NCBI RefSeq assembly: GCF_029868745.1
Contig: NZ_JARWOP010000372.1
Span: 1-37,770 of the forward strand
Length of the DNA stretch: 37,770 bases
From: Nocardia wallacei
GTDB taxonomy: Bacteria; Actinomycetota; Actinomycetes; Mycobacteriales; Mycobacteriaceae
Direction: 5' to 3'
A program made the translations under genes and the position numbers. This document shows, piece after piece, positions 31,539-37,770 of this stretch. The stretch's first letter is position 1; every line of letters starts with the position of its first letter. The notes beneath the pieces are model-generated. The model saw only the letters and a list, made by a program, of their open reading frames with translations, had not been told where the DNA came from and made no database searches.

Positions 31539-31871
31539 TCACTGCTGCAGGCAGTCCTTCACGATCAGCTTGGTGGCCGACTGCGCCTTGGCGGCGTCGT
31601 CCTGGCTCAGGCCCATCGCGGACGGGTCCGAGGTCTGCGCATTGGTGCCGGGCTTGGTCATGATCTTCAGCCCGTCCTGCGAAATGCCCTCGTCGACATA
31701 GTGTTTCGCGGCGCAATCGGCCATCGCGGCATCCTTCAGGCCGCTGTCCTGCAGTGCTTTGGACAGATCCGCCTGGCTGATCTTCGATTCGTGCTCCGAA
31801 TGATCCGAGCCGCCGCACCCCGCCAGTAGTGGCAGGGCGACGAGCGCGGCGGCAATCAGCGAAATCCTCAA
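31539..31871 (-). CDS. Small lipoprotein
   Basis: 110 residues from a TTG start at 31871, with GAGGA 5 bases upstream. The signal MRISLIAAALVALPLLAGCG contains a lipobox (LLAGC), so Cys19 would be lipidated and the protein anchored on the outer face of the cytoplasmic membrane. The mature part is hydrophilic and helical (SKISQADLSKALQDSGLKDA, AAKHYVDEGISQDGL, LSQDDAAKAQSATKLIVKDC). Two later cysteines (ADCAAK and KDCLQQ) may form a disulphide. It resembles small actinobacterial DUF-type lipoproteins with repeated helical segments, but no function can be given. It is divergent from the hydrolase at 32094. Confidence 0.8.
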   Translation of the reverse strand: MRISLIAAALVALPLLAGCGGSDHSEHESKISQADLSKALQDSGLKDAAMADCAAKHYVDEGISQDGLKIMTKPGTNAQTSDPSAMGLSQDDAAKAQSATKLIVKDCLQQ

Positions 31872-32026
31872 CGGTTCCTCGTTTCATGCAATGTGGTGTG
31901 TCGTGCGGCGGCACAACCGCCGTCGTGATCCTGCCGTATCGCGCGGTCCGGGAACAGTCGGTGACCGGAAAATCGTGGGGAAGCACTGTCAGAGGTCCAT
32001 CGCGGCATCGACGTCGCCGCAACCTG

Positions 32027-32054
32027 TTGGCGCAGTGTCAATCGTTGCTAGTGT
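32027..32054 (+). promoter_or_regulatory. Possible promoter of the hydrolase/hydratase pair
   Basis: TTGGCG (32027-32032) and TAGTGT (32049-32054) are separated by 16 bases and lie about 40 bases upstream of ATG 32094. The match is moderate, and no operator repeat is evident. Confidence 0.35.
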
Positions 32055-32093
32055 GGGCGCCGTCCACCACCCGGCGCGGGGAGTTGAAGAGAA

Positions 32094-32888
32094 ATGCTGA
32101 ACCACCACCGAGTCGGTGCGGGCGAGCCGCTGGTCCTCGTGCACGGCGTCGGCAGCCGGTGGCAGGTGTGGGAGCCGGTGATCGACACGCTGGCCCGGTC
32201 GTTCGAGGTGTTCGCCGTCGACCTGCCCGGTTTCGGTGAGTCCGCGCCGCTCGAAGGCGCCACCGTCGACGATCTCACCGATGCTCTCGCCGCCTTCCTC
32301 GCCGAGCAGGGACTGGAGCGGCCGCATCTCGCGGGCAATTCCATGGGCGGGCTGATCGTGCTGAACCTCGGCGCCCGGGGCCTCGCCCGGTCGGTCACCG
32401 CCTTCTCGCCGATCGGATTCTGGTCGGTCGCCGGGCGGGTGTGGTGCCAGCGGTCGCTGGGCGCTTCGAAGGCGCTGGGCCTGCGTCTGCGCCGCGCGCT
32501 GCCCGCGATTCTCGGCACGCCCGCGGGGCGCACCACGTTTCTGAGCCTGGTATTCGGCAAGCCGTGGGCGGTCGCGCCGCGAGTCGCGCTCGACACCGCG
32601 CACGGCGCCATGTTCGCACCCGGATTCGACAGTGCCCTGGCCTCTTTCGACGATGCGCGGCTACAGAACGGCGGCCGGTTGGACCGGATCCCGGTCACCG
32701 TCGCCTGGGGCAGCCGCGACATCCTGCTCACCCACGCCACGCAGAGCCGCCGGGCCCGCGCCTGGCTGCCCGGCGCGCGCCACCGCACACTGCCCGGCAG
32801 CGGCCACACCCCGTTCTACGACGACCCGGAACGCTGCGCCCGGGTCCTTCTCGATCAGCTGGACGCGAGCACAGGGAGTCCGCGATGA
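32094..32888 (+). CDS. Alpha/beta hydrolase
   Basis: 264-residue cytosolic hydrolase. It has the oxyanion motif LVHGVGSRW (15-23), DLPGFGES (43-50), the nucleophile elbow GNSMGG with Ser83, an acid in WGSRDILL and the catalytic His in GSGHTPFYDDP. A cap domain with arginine-rich helices lies between about 110 and 190. The family includes C-C bond hydrolases and epoxide- or ester-cleaving enzymes. The four-base ATGA overlap with the enoyl-CoA hydratase at 32885 couples translation, so both probably act on one acyl or ring-derived substrate, for example in fatty-acid or aromatic degradation. ATG 32094 is preceded by GGGGAG about 12 bases upstream. Confidence 0.87.
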   Translation: MLNHHRVGAGEPLVLVHGVGSRWQVWEPVIDTLARSFEVFAVDLPGFGESAPLEGATVDDLTDALAAFLAEQGLERPHLAGNSMGGLIVLNLGARGLARSVTAFSPIGFWSVAGRVWCQRSLGASKALGLRLRRALPAILGTPAGRTTFLSLVFGKPWAVAPRVALDTAHGAMFAPGFDSALASFDDARLQNGGRLDRIPVTVAWGSRDILLTHATQSRRARAWLPGARHRTLPGSGHTPFYDDPERCARVLLDQLDASTGSPR

Positions 32889-33628
32889 GCAATGTGTCCC
32901 TCACCGTCGACAGCGACCGGGCCTACGTCGCCCTCGACCGTCCCGACAAGCACAACGGCCTGACCATCGAGATGCTGCGCGACCTGGTGCGGGTGGCCCG
33001 GGTCGTCGGCCGGCGCGACGACGTGCGCGCGGTGATCCTGTCCGGCAACGGGCCCAGCTTCTCCAGCGGCCTGGACATCGCCGAGGCCGTCGGAGATCCG
33101 CTGACCATCGTCCGCAATTTCGTACCGATCCCGTGGCTGGGCACCAACACCTTTCAGGAGGCGTGCTGGGCGTGGCGGCGGCTGCCGCAGCCGGTGATCG
33201 CGGCCGTGCACGGGCACTGCTTCGGCGGCGGGTTGCAGCTCGCGCTGGCCGCCGACATCCGCTACGCCACCCGGGACGCGGACTTCGCGGTCATGGAGGC
33301 CAAGCACGGCCTGATTCCGGACATGACCGGCGCCGCCACCCTGTCGCGGCTCATCGGCGTGGACAAGGCGCTGCTGCTGACCATGACCGCCGATCCGGTG
33401 GATGCCGCCTATGCCGAACGCATCGGGCTGATCACCGAGGTGACTGCCGATCCACGCGCCGCCGCGGAGAAACTGGCCGACCGGATCGCGTCCCGTTCGC
33501 CGCACGCGGTGGCGAGCGCCAAGCGGCTGTTCGACCGCAGCTGGCATGCCGGGCTGCGCCGGACGCTCGGTATCGAACGCGCGACACAACTGCCGCTGAT
33601 CGTGCGGCAGGCATTGTCGAAGAATTAG
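32885..33628 (+). CDS. Enoyl-CoA hydratase/isomerase family protein
   Basis: 247-residue crotonase-fold protein. The N-terminal strand is VSLTVDSDRAYVALDRPDKH. The first oxyanion element is SFSSGLDIAEA and the second HCFGGGLQLALAADIRYATR. The catalytic region reads FAVMEAKHGLIPDMTGAATL. Here the first Glu of the hydratase pair (A-G-x-D-[IL]-x-E position) is present only loosely, and GLIPDMTG has Asp where hydratases usually have Glu/Gly. Isomerase or other crotonase chemistry is therefore possible. The insert VRNFVPIPWLGTNTFQEACW is long. Start and coupling are fixed by the ATGA overlap with the preceding hydrolase. Confidence 0.87.
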   Translation: MSNVSLTVDSDRAYVALDRPDKHNGLTIEMLRDLVRVARVVGRRDDVRAVILSGNGPSFSSGLDIAEAVGDPLTIVRNFVPIPWLGTNTFQEACWAWRRLPQPVIAAVHGHCFGGGLQLALAADIRYATRDADFAVMEAKHGLIPDMTGAATLSRLIGVDKALLLTMTADPVDAAYAERIGLITEVTADPRAAAEKLADRIASRSPHAVASAKRLFDRSWHAGLRRTLGIERATQLPLIVRQALSKN

Positions 33629-33809
33629 ACAATTTCCCCCGAAAACTGTGCATTGCCCCGAAGTCCGGTGCGGTAAACGCATTCCGGCGAGATTCGCTGC
33701 TAGCATTTGCTCGCTTATGCCAGCCAGTCGATAAACGTGTGCGGCAGCACAAGCCAGTCCGTCGTGGGCCGCACCCGCGCTTCGGCCAGAATCCGGAGGG
33801 CTCACCGAC

Positions 33810-34916
33810 TTGACCAGGACTGTCTCGATCCTGCTGTCCGCGATGGCGGGCGCCTCGGCCTTGCTCCTCACCGTCACCGCCCCGGCCGCGGCAAACCCCA
33901 ACGCGATCAATCCGATACCGGTGCTGAACGGCACCAATGGACTGCCACAACTGCCGGGCCGCTCGCGCGCGGTATTCCAGTTGACCGGAATGGCGAGCCC
34001 GAACAATACCGAGCATTACAACGTGCTCGGCACCGATCTGGGCATCATGTGGGACAACGGAAACGGCGAGATGCTCACCGCGTTCGGCGACACCGCGGGC
34101 GTCGGCCTGCCGAACCTGCTGGCCGGCAGCACCTGGGCCTGGCGCAGCAACATCCTGGTGCGCAGCCACACCCAGGACCCGTCGAACGGCATCTTTTTCG
34201 ACAGCGTGGTTCGTGACGTGTTCGGCCAGGCCCGCGACCTGATCCCCAGCCCCAAGATCCCGTTCATCGAGATCAGCCGCATCCCGACCGCCGGCATCGC
34301 GGTGGGCGGCGTGCAGTACATGAGCCTGATGTCGGTGCAGAGCTGGGACGAGGTGGGCCAGTGGACCACCAACTTCTCCGGCCTCGCCGCCTCCGCCGAC
34401 AACGGCGAGACCTGGGCCGACCTCGGCTTCACCCGGCGTCCCGACGAGGGCGGCAACGCCAACTTCCAGATGAACGCCTTCACCAAGGCGGACGGCTGGG
34501 TCTACGAGTACGGCACCCCGTCGGGCCGGAACCATTCGGCCTACGTGGCCCGGGTGCGCGAGGGCGCCATCGAGGATCTCGGCGAATACGAGTACTGGGA
34601 CGGCGGGCGCTGGGTCAAGGGCGACGTGAACGCGGCCGCCCCGATCACCGGCGGCGTGGGTGAGCTGTCGGTGATGTGGAACCAGTACCTCGGCCGGTAC
34701 GTCATGCTGACCACCGATCCCTGGAATTCGGTGGTGATGCGGACGGCGCCGTCGCCGGAGGGCCCGTGGACCGACCCCGAGGTGCTGATCGACACCCGGG
34801 AACTCCCCACCGCCTACGCCCCGTCGATCTTTCCCTACCAGACCGGCCGCGACCTGTACTTCCTCACCACGGTGCACAGCCAGTACAACGTCGTCCTGAT
34901 GCGCACCACGCTGTAA
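33810..34916 (+). CDS. Secreted DUF4185 protein, probable D-arabinan glycosidase (GH183-like)
   Basis: 368-residue exported five-blade-propeller-type protein. The signal peptide MTRTVSILLSAMAGASALLL, then TVTAPAAA, is cleaved near residue 28. The DUF4185 pattern is clear: LTGMASPNNTEHYNVLGTDL, MLTAFGDTAG, WAWRSNILVR, then MSVQSWDEVGQWTTNFSGLA, SADNGETW and MWNQYLGRYVMLTTDPWNSV. DUF4185 members from actinobacteria have been characterised as endo-D-arabinanases (GH183), which cut the arabinan of the mycolyl-arabinogalactan/lipoarabinomannan wall. This one likely remodels or recycles the same polymer. Acid residues in FGDTAG and near YEYGTP are candidate catalysts but not proven. The TTG start has GGAGGG 9 bases upstream. 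Confidence 0.85.
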   Translation: MTRTVSILLSAMAGASALLLTVTAPAAANPNAINPIPVLNGTNGLPQLPGRSRAVFQLTGMASPNNTEHYNVLGTDLGIMWDNGNGEMLTAFGDTAGVGLPNLLAGSTWAWRSNILVRSHTQDPSNGIFFDSVVRDVFGQARDLIPSPKIPFIEISRIPTAGIAVGGVQYMSLMSVQSWDEVGQWTTNFSGLAASADNGETWADLGFTRRPDEGGNANFQMNAFTKADGWVYEYGTPSGRNHSAYVARVREGAIEDLGEYEYWDGGRWVKGDVNAAAPITGGVGELSVMWNQYLGRYVMLTTDPWNSVVMRTAPSPEGPWTDPEVLIDTRELPTAYAPSIFPYQTGRDLYFLTTVHSQYNVVLMRTTL

Positions 34917-34940
34917 TCGCCGCGCCATACACTCGGACCC

Positions 34941-35642
34941 ATGGACGCGGCCGAATGGGATGCGCGCTACGCGCAGAGCGAATTGGTATGGGGCGCACCG
35001 CCGAACGGCACCGTGGTCGAGCACGTGCACGGACTGGAGCGTCGGATCACGCTGCAGCCGGACGCGCCGGGCGAGGCGCCCCCGCCGCTGCCGCGCGCCC
35101 TGGATCTCGGCTGCGGTGAGGGGCGCAACGCGGTGTGGCTGGCCACGCACGGCTGGCAGGTGCGGGCGGTGGACTTCTCGCAGGTCGCCGTCGACAAGGG
35201 CCGCACGATCGCCTCGCGCCTGTCACGGTCGGTGCGTGGCCGCATCGACTGGCAGTGCGCCGATGTCACCGATCCGGCCGCGGCGGGCATCACCGGCCCG
35301 TTCGAACTGATCCTGCTCGTCTACCTGCACCTGCCGCCCGGCCCGCGCCGCACCCTGCTCGCACAACTCGCCGACCTGCTCTCGCCGGGCGGCACACTGC
35401 TCGTCCTGGGCCACGACACCACCAACATCACCGAGGGCCACGGCGGCCCTCAGGACCCCGCGATCCTCTTCACTCCCCACGACATCCTCGCCGACCTGGG
35501 CGCGGCCGGCGACCACCTCCGCGTCGGCGTCGCCGACCGGGTCCTGCGCCCCACCGAAGCAGGCGACGCCATCGACGCGCTGGTCGTCGCCACCCGTGTG
35601 GTCCCCGACCTCGACCAGCAGGCGGTGGAGTCCCCGGCCTGA
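34941..35642 (+). CDS. Class I SAM-dependent methyltransferase
   Basis: 233 residues. The start MDAAEWDARYAQSELVWGAP and the motif I ALDLGCGEGRNAVWLATHGW, followed by VRAVDFSQVAVDKG (acidic residue for the SAM ribose), match the TehB/thiopurine-methyltransferase-like group. CADVTDPAA and ELILLVYLHLPPGPRRTLLA, then LLSPGGTLLVLGHD, complete the Rossmann core. The substrate is unknown, and oxyanion or small-molecule detoxification is possible. The ATG at 34941 has no ribosome site. A TACACT (34928-34933) ends 7 bases before it, consistent with leaderless translation. It lies 24 bases after the DUF4185 gene. Confidence 0.88.
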   Translation: MDAAEWDARYAQSELVWGAPPNGTVVEHVHGLERRITLQPDAPGEAPPPLPRALDLGCGEGRNAVWLATHGWQVRAVDFSQVAVDKGRTIASRLSRSVRGRIDWQCADVTDPAAAGITGPFELILLVYLHLPPGPRRTLLAQLADLLSPGGTLLVLGHDTTNITEGHGGPQDPAILFTPHDILADLGAAGDHLRVGVADRVLRPTEAGDAIDALVVATRVVPDLDQQAVESPA

Positions 35643-35659
35643 GCGGTCACGATCGCCGT

Positions 35660-36265
35660 TCAGGTCGGAATCTCCCCCCACCGCAGCAGCCATGGCTCGA
35701 CCGCCGCGGTGATCAGGTCGAAACCGCTGCGGAACGAATGTGGTTGGTTGGGGACAACTTTCACCTCGGCCGCGTCGGCGGGGTCGGGGACGCCGAAGGG
35801 GTCGCGGGCGCCGTTGATCACGACCACCTCGATCGGGCGGGCGGCGCGGAGCTCGTCGCGGCGGGTCTTCTCCGGTTTGCCCGGCGGGTGCAGTGGGAAA
35901 GACAGCGCCACAACGCCTTTCACGCGCGCCGCGTGCGCGGTGCGGCAGGCTACCCGGGCGCCGTTGCTGCGGCCGCCCTGGATCAGGGGGACCTTGCGTA
36001 CCTTCTTGCGCAGGGCCGCAACGATTTCCAGCCAGGCGGCGTCCTGGACCGTCGTCGAGCCGGGCGCCCGCCTTCCGGCCACGCGGTAGGGCTGCACCAC
36101 CCGCGCCACCGCACCGCCGAGACCGACCGCGCAATCGCGTACCGCCAGCAGATCTCGCGCGTCCACGCCGCCGCCGGACCCGTGGGTCAGCAGCAGCAGG
36201 AACTTGGCGCGCGGCGGCCTGTCGAACTCGATGTCCGCGGGTCCGGCACTCGTGTCGATGCGCAC
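35660..36265 (-). CDS. KANL3/Tex30-type alpha/beta hydrolase
   Basis: 201-residue small hydrolase with the TEX30/KANL3-like pattern. It has LLLLTHGSGGGVDARDLLAV near the N-terminus, RVVQPYRVAGRRAP, and the nucleophile elbow IQGGRSNGARVACRTA (Ser in GRSNG). VVALSFPLHPPGKPEKTR is characteristic of the family, then EVVVINGARDPFG (Asp) and VVPNQPHSFR (His). The triad is complete, but substrates of bacterial members are unknown. The GTG start lacks a good ribosome site. It ends 17 bases from the convergent methyltransferase gene. Confidence 0.85.
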   Translation of the reverse strand: MRIDTSAGPADIEFDRPPRAKFLLLLTHGSGGGVDARDLLAVRDCAVGLGGAVARVVQPYRVAGRRAPGSTTVQDAAWLEIVAALRKKVRKVPLIQGGRSNGARVACRTAHAARVKGVVALSFPLHPPGKPEKTRRDELRAARPIEVVVINGARDPFGVPDPADAAEVKVVPNQPHSFRSGFDLITAAVEPWLLRWGEIPT

Positions 36266-36370
36266 GCCACACGGTAACTCGCTGGTCGGCCGAGTCCCGG
36301 GATCGTCAGCCGGCGCCCTGTCGTGCGCGCCGCGCCGGCCGTCGACTGTTCATCGCGTCACATCGGCCGC

Positions 36371-36432
36371 TCAACCCGTTGAAACCCGGATTACCCGTCG
36401 GTAATATACGGTGTAAGTTACCCGCGAGTAGC
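36371..36432 (+). promoter_or_regulatory. fadE5 promoter with palindromic operators
   Basis: The -35 TTGAAA (36379-36384) and -10 TAATAT (36402-36407) are separated by exactly 17 bases, a strong sigma-A-type promoter about 95 bases before the start codon. TCAACCCGTTGA (36371-36382) is a palindrome over the -35 with an AAC-NN-GTT core like that of KstR sites. ATTACCCGTCGGTAAT (36390-36405) is a perfect 6+6 palindrome covering the spacer and -10. GTTACCCGCGAGTAGC (36417-36432) is a degenerate second copy, at the transcription start. Repression by a fatty-acid or sterol-responsive TetR regulator is likely. Confidence 0.65.
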
Positions 36433-36507
36433 AGGCTGACGCCTACCGGTGGACACAACGGGCGGGAACGGCACAACCGGACCGCACCAACCTCAATGGA
36501 GAGAAAA

Positions 36508-37770
36508 ATGGGTCACTACAAGAGCAATGTCCGGGACCTGGAGTTCAACCTCTTCGAGGTCCTGGGATTGGGTTCCATCCTGGACAGCGGCGCGTTCGGC
36601 GACCTGGACGCCGACACCGTCAAGGAGATGATCAACGAGGTTCGTCGTCTCGCCGAGGGCCCGCTGGCCGAGTCGTTCGCCGACGCCGATCGCAATCCGC
36701 CGGTCTTCGACCCGGAGGCGCACAGCGTGACGCTGCCGGAGTCGTTCAAGAAGAGCTACCGCACCCTGCAGGAGGGCGGCTGGGATTCCTACGCCGTCGC
36801 CGAGGAACTGGGCGGCATCAAGTTCCCGCGCAGCGCGTACTGGGCGATCGCCGAGCTGGTGCTGGGCTCCAACCCCGCCGCGTTCATGTACGCCGCGGGA
36901 CCGGGCTTCGCCAACATCTTCTTCAACAGCGCCACCGATGAGCAGAAGAAGTGGGCGCAGATCGCGGTGGAGCAGGGCTGGGGCGCCACCATGGTGCTGA
37001 CCGAGCCCGACGCCGGATCGGATGTGGGCGCGGGCCGGACCAAGGCCGTGCAGCAGGAGGACGGCTCCTGGCACATCGAGGGCGTGAAGCGGTTCATCAC
37101 CTCCGCCGATTCCGACGATCTGTTCCCGAACATCATGCATCTGGTGCTGGCCCGTCCCGAGGGCGCCGGACCGGGCACCAAGGGCCTGTCGCTGTTCTTC
37201 GTGCCGAAGTTCCACTTCGACCACGAGACCGGCGAATTGGACGAGCGCAACGGCGTGTTCGTCACCGGCGTCGAGCACAAGATGGGTCTGAAGGTCTCGG
37301 CCACCTGTGAGGTCACCTTCGGCGGCCACGGCATCCCGGCCAAGGGCTGGCTCGTCGGCGAGGTCCACAACGGTATCGCGCAGATGTTCGAGGTCATCGA
37401 GCACGCGCGAATGATGGTGGGCACCAAGGCCATCTCGACGCTGTCGACCGGTTACCTGAACGCGCTGGAGTACGCCAAGCAGCGCGTGCAGGGCGCGGAT
37501 CTGACCAAGATGACGGACAAGACCGCGCCGCGCGTCACCATCACCCACCACCCCGACGTGCGCCGCAGCCTGGCGACGCAGAAGGCGTACGCGGAGGGCC
37601 TGCGCGCGGTGTACCTCTACACCGCCGCGCACCAGGACGCCGTGGTGGCCGAGCAGGTCTCCGGCGCGGACGCCGATCTCGCCGCCCGCGTCAACGACCT
37701 GCTGCTGCCGATCGTCAAGGGCGTCGGCTCCGAACGCGCCTACCAGTACCTCACCGAATCGCTACAGACC
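36508..37770 (+). CDS. fadE5: Acyl-CoA dehydrogenase FadE5 (3' end beyond the window)
   Basis: 421 codons are visible, and the frame is open at the right edge. Mycobacterial FadE5 is about 611 residues, so roughly two thirds is present. Diagnostic segments are MGHYKSNVRDLEFNLFEVLG, GWGATMVLTEPDAGSDVGAG (FAD/substrate loop), EGVKRFITSADSDDLFPNIM, HKMGLKVSATCEVTFGGHGI and GEVHNGIAQMFEVIEHARMM. The catalytic base is expected beyond the edge. The enzyme carries out the first, FAD-linked oxidation of acyl-CoA in beta-oxidation, with long/medium-chain specificity in mycobacteria. GGAGAG lies 6-7 bases before ATG 36508. The upstream promoter contains palindromic operators. It is very close in sequence to the mycobacterial protein from memory. 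Confidence 0.93.
   Translation, partial: MGHYKSNVRDLEFNLFEVLGLGSILDSGAFGDLDADTVKEMINEVRRLAEGPLAESFADADRNPPVFDPEAHSVTLPESFKKSYRTLQEGGWDSYAVAEELGGIKFPRSAYWAIAELVLGSNPAAFMYAAGPGFANIFFNSATDEQKKWAQIAVEQGWGATMVLTEPDAGSDVGAGRTKAVQQEDGSWHIEGVKRFITSADSDDLFPNIMHLVLARPEGAGPGTKGLSLFFVPKFHFDHETGELDERNGVFVTGVEHKMGLKVSATCEVTFGGHGIPAKGWLVGEVHNGIAQMFEVIEHARMMVGTKAISTLSTGYLNALEYAKQRVQGADLTKMTDKTAPRVTITHHPDVRRSLATQKAYAEGLRAVYLYTAAHQDAVVAEQVSGADADLAARVNDLLLPIVKGVGSERAYQYLTESLQT

Noticed and set aside
1..37770. CRISPR array, rRNA genes, riboswitches or insertion sequences with terminal repeats
   Set aside because: No regularly spaced repeats, rRNA signatures, recognisable riboswitch cores or transposase genes were seen on either strand.

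Overview
The window looks like a chromosome segment from a mycolic-acid-producing actinobacterium, most likely Nocardia or a close relative. G+C is high throughout, GTG and TTG starts are common, and the FadE5-type acyl-CoA dehydrogenase at the right edge matches the mycobacterial/nocardial protein closely as I remember it. The left edge carries what looks like the start of an antigen-85-type (mycolyltransferase-like) esterase domain. Transcriptional regulators, oxidoreductases, MFS pumps and secreted hydrolases are numerous, as is usual for Nocardia accessory regions. The assignment rests on pattern recognition, not on a search.

Region 1 (1-4360) is a scarred accessory edge. The esterase fragment ends in three poly-G runs, which is probably an assembly junction. 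Two minus-strand genes follow, a DUF2786 protein and a 77-residue protein, and both are preceded by the same GC-rich leader. Next come a tRNA-Gly(CCC), a 700-base stretch with no recognisable gene, a frame-disrupted tyrosine-recombinase remnant, the C-terminal stub of a probable polymorphic toxin with its intact SUKH-family immunity gene, and a MarR gene broken by an apparent one-base contraction.

Region 2 (4370-12926) holds two TetR-controlled modules. A TetR gene is divergent from an alpha/beta hydrolase across a perfect 8+8 palindrome. A second TetR gene is divergent from an operon of FAD monooxygenase (Tet(X)-like size), 14-helix-type MFS pump and NDH-2-like flavoprotein, a plausible drug inactivation/export cassette. 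Between them lie an SDR, a secreted protein with a 5' hairpin and a conserved protein of unknown function.

Region 3 (12928-22755) begins with ilvD and then contains the most unusual locus. A 1382-residue protein joins a trypsin-like protease, an nSTAND1-type NTPase, one transmembrane helix and a WD40-like propeller. Divergent from it are three co-directional genes: a Clp-R-domain/zinc-ribbon membrane protein, an ECF sigma factor and a Sel1-repeat membrane protein. This could be a sensing or conflict system in which proteolysis and transcription are linked. That link is inference from gene order.

Region 4 (22787-31138) has a LAL-type LuxR regulator, an SDR that lacks the catalytic YxxxK, an MFS pump divergent from a secreted TAP-like hydrolase, and an MDR-family quinone oxidoreductase divergent from a MarR regulator. 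Three near-identical 18-bp palindromes lie between the last two genes.

Region 5 (31174-37770) has two small genes (one a lipoprotein), a translationally overlapping hydrolase/enoyl-CoA hydratase pair, a secreted DUF4185 protein (probably a D-arabinan-degrading glycosidase), a methyltransferase, a KANL3/Tex30-type hydrolase, and fadE5. The fadE5 gene is open at the right edge and has a well-formed promoter containing two palindromes.
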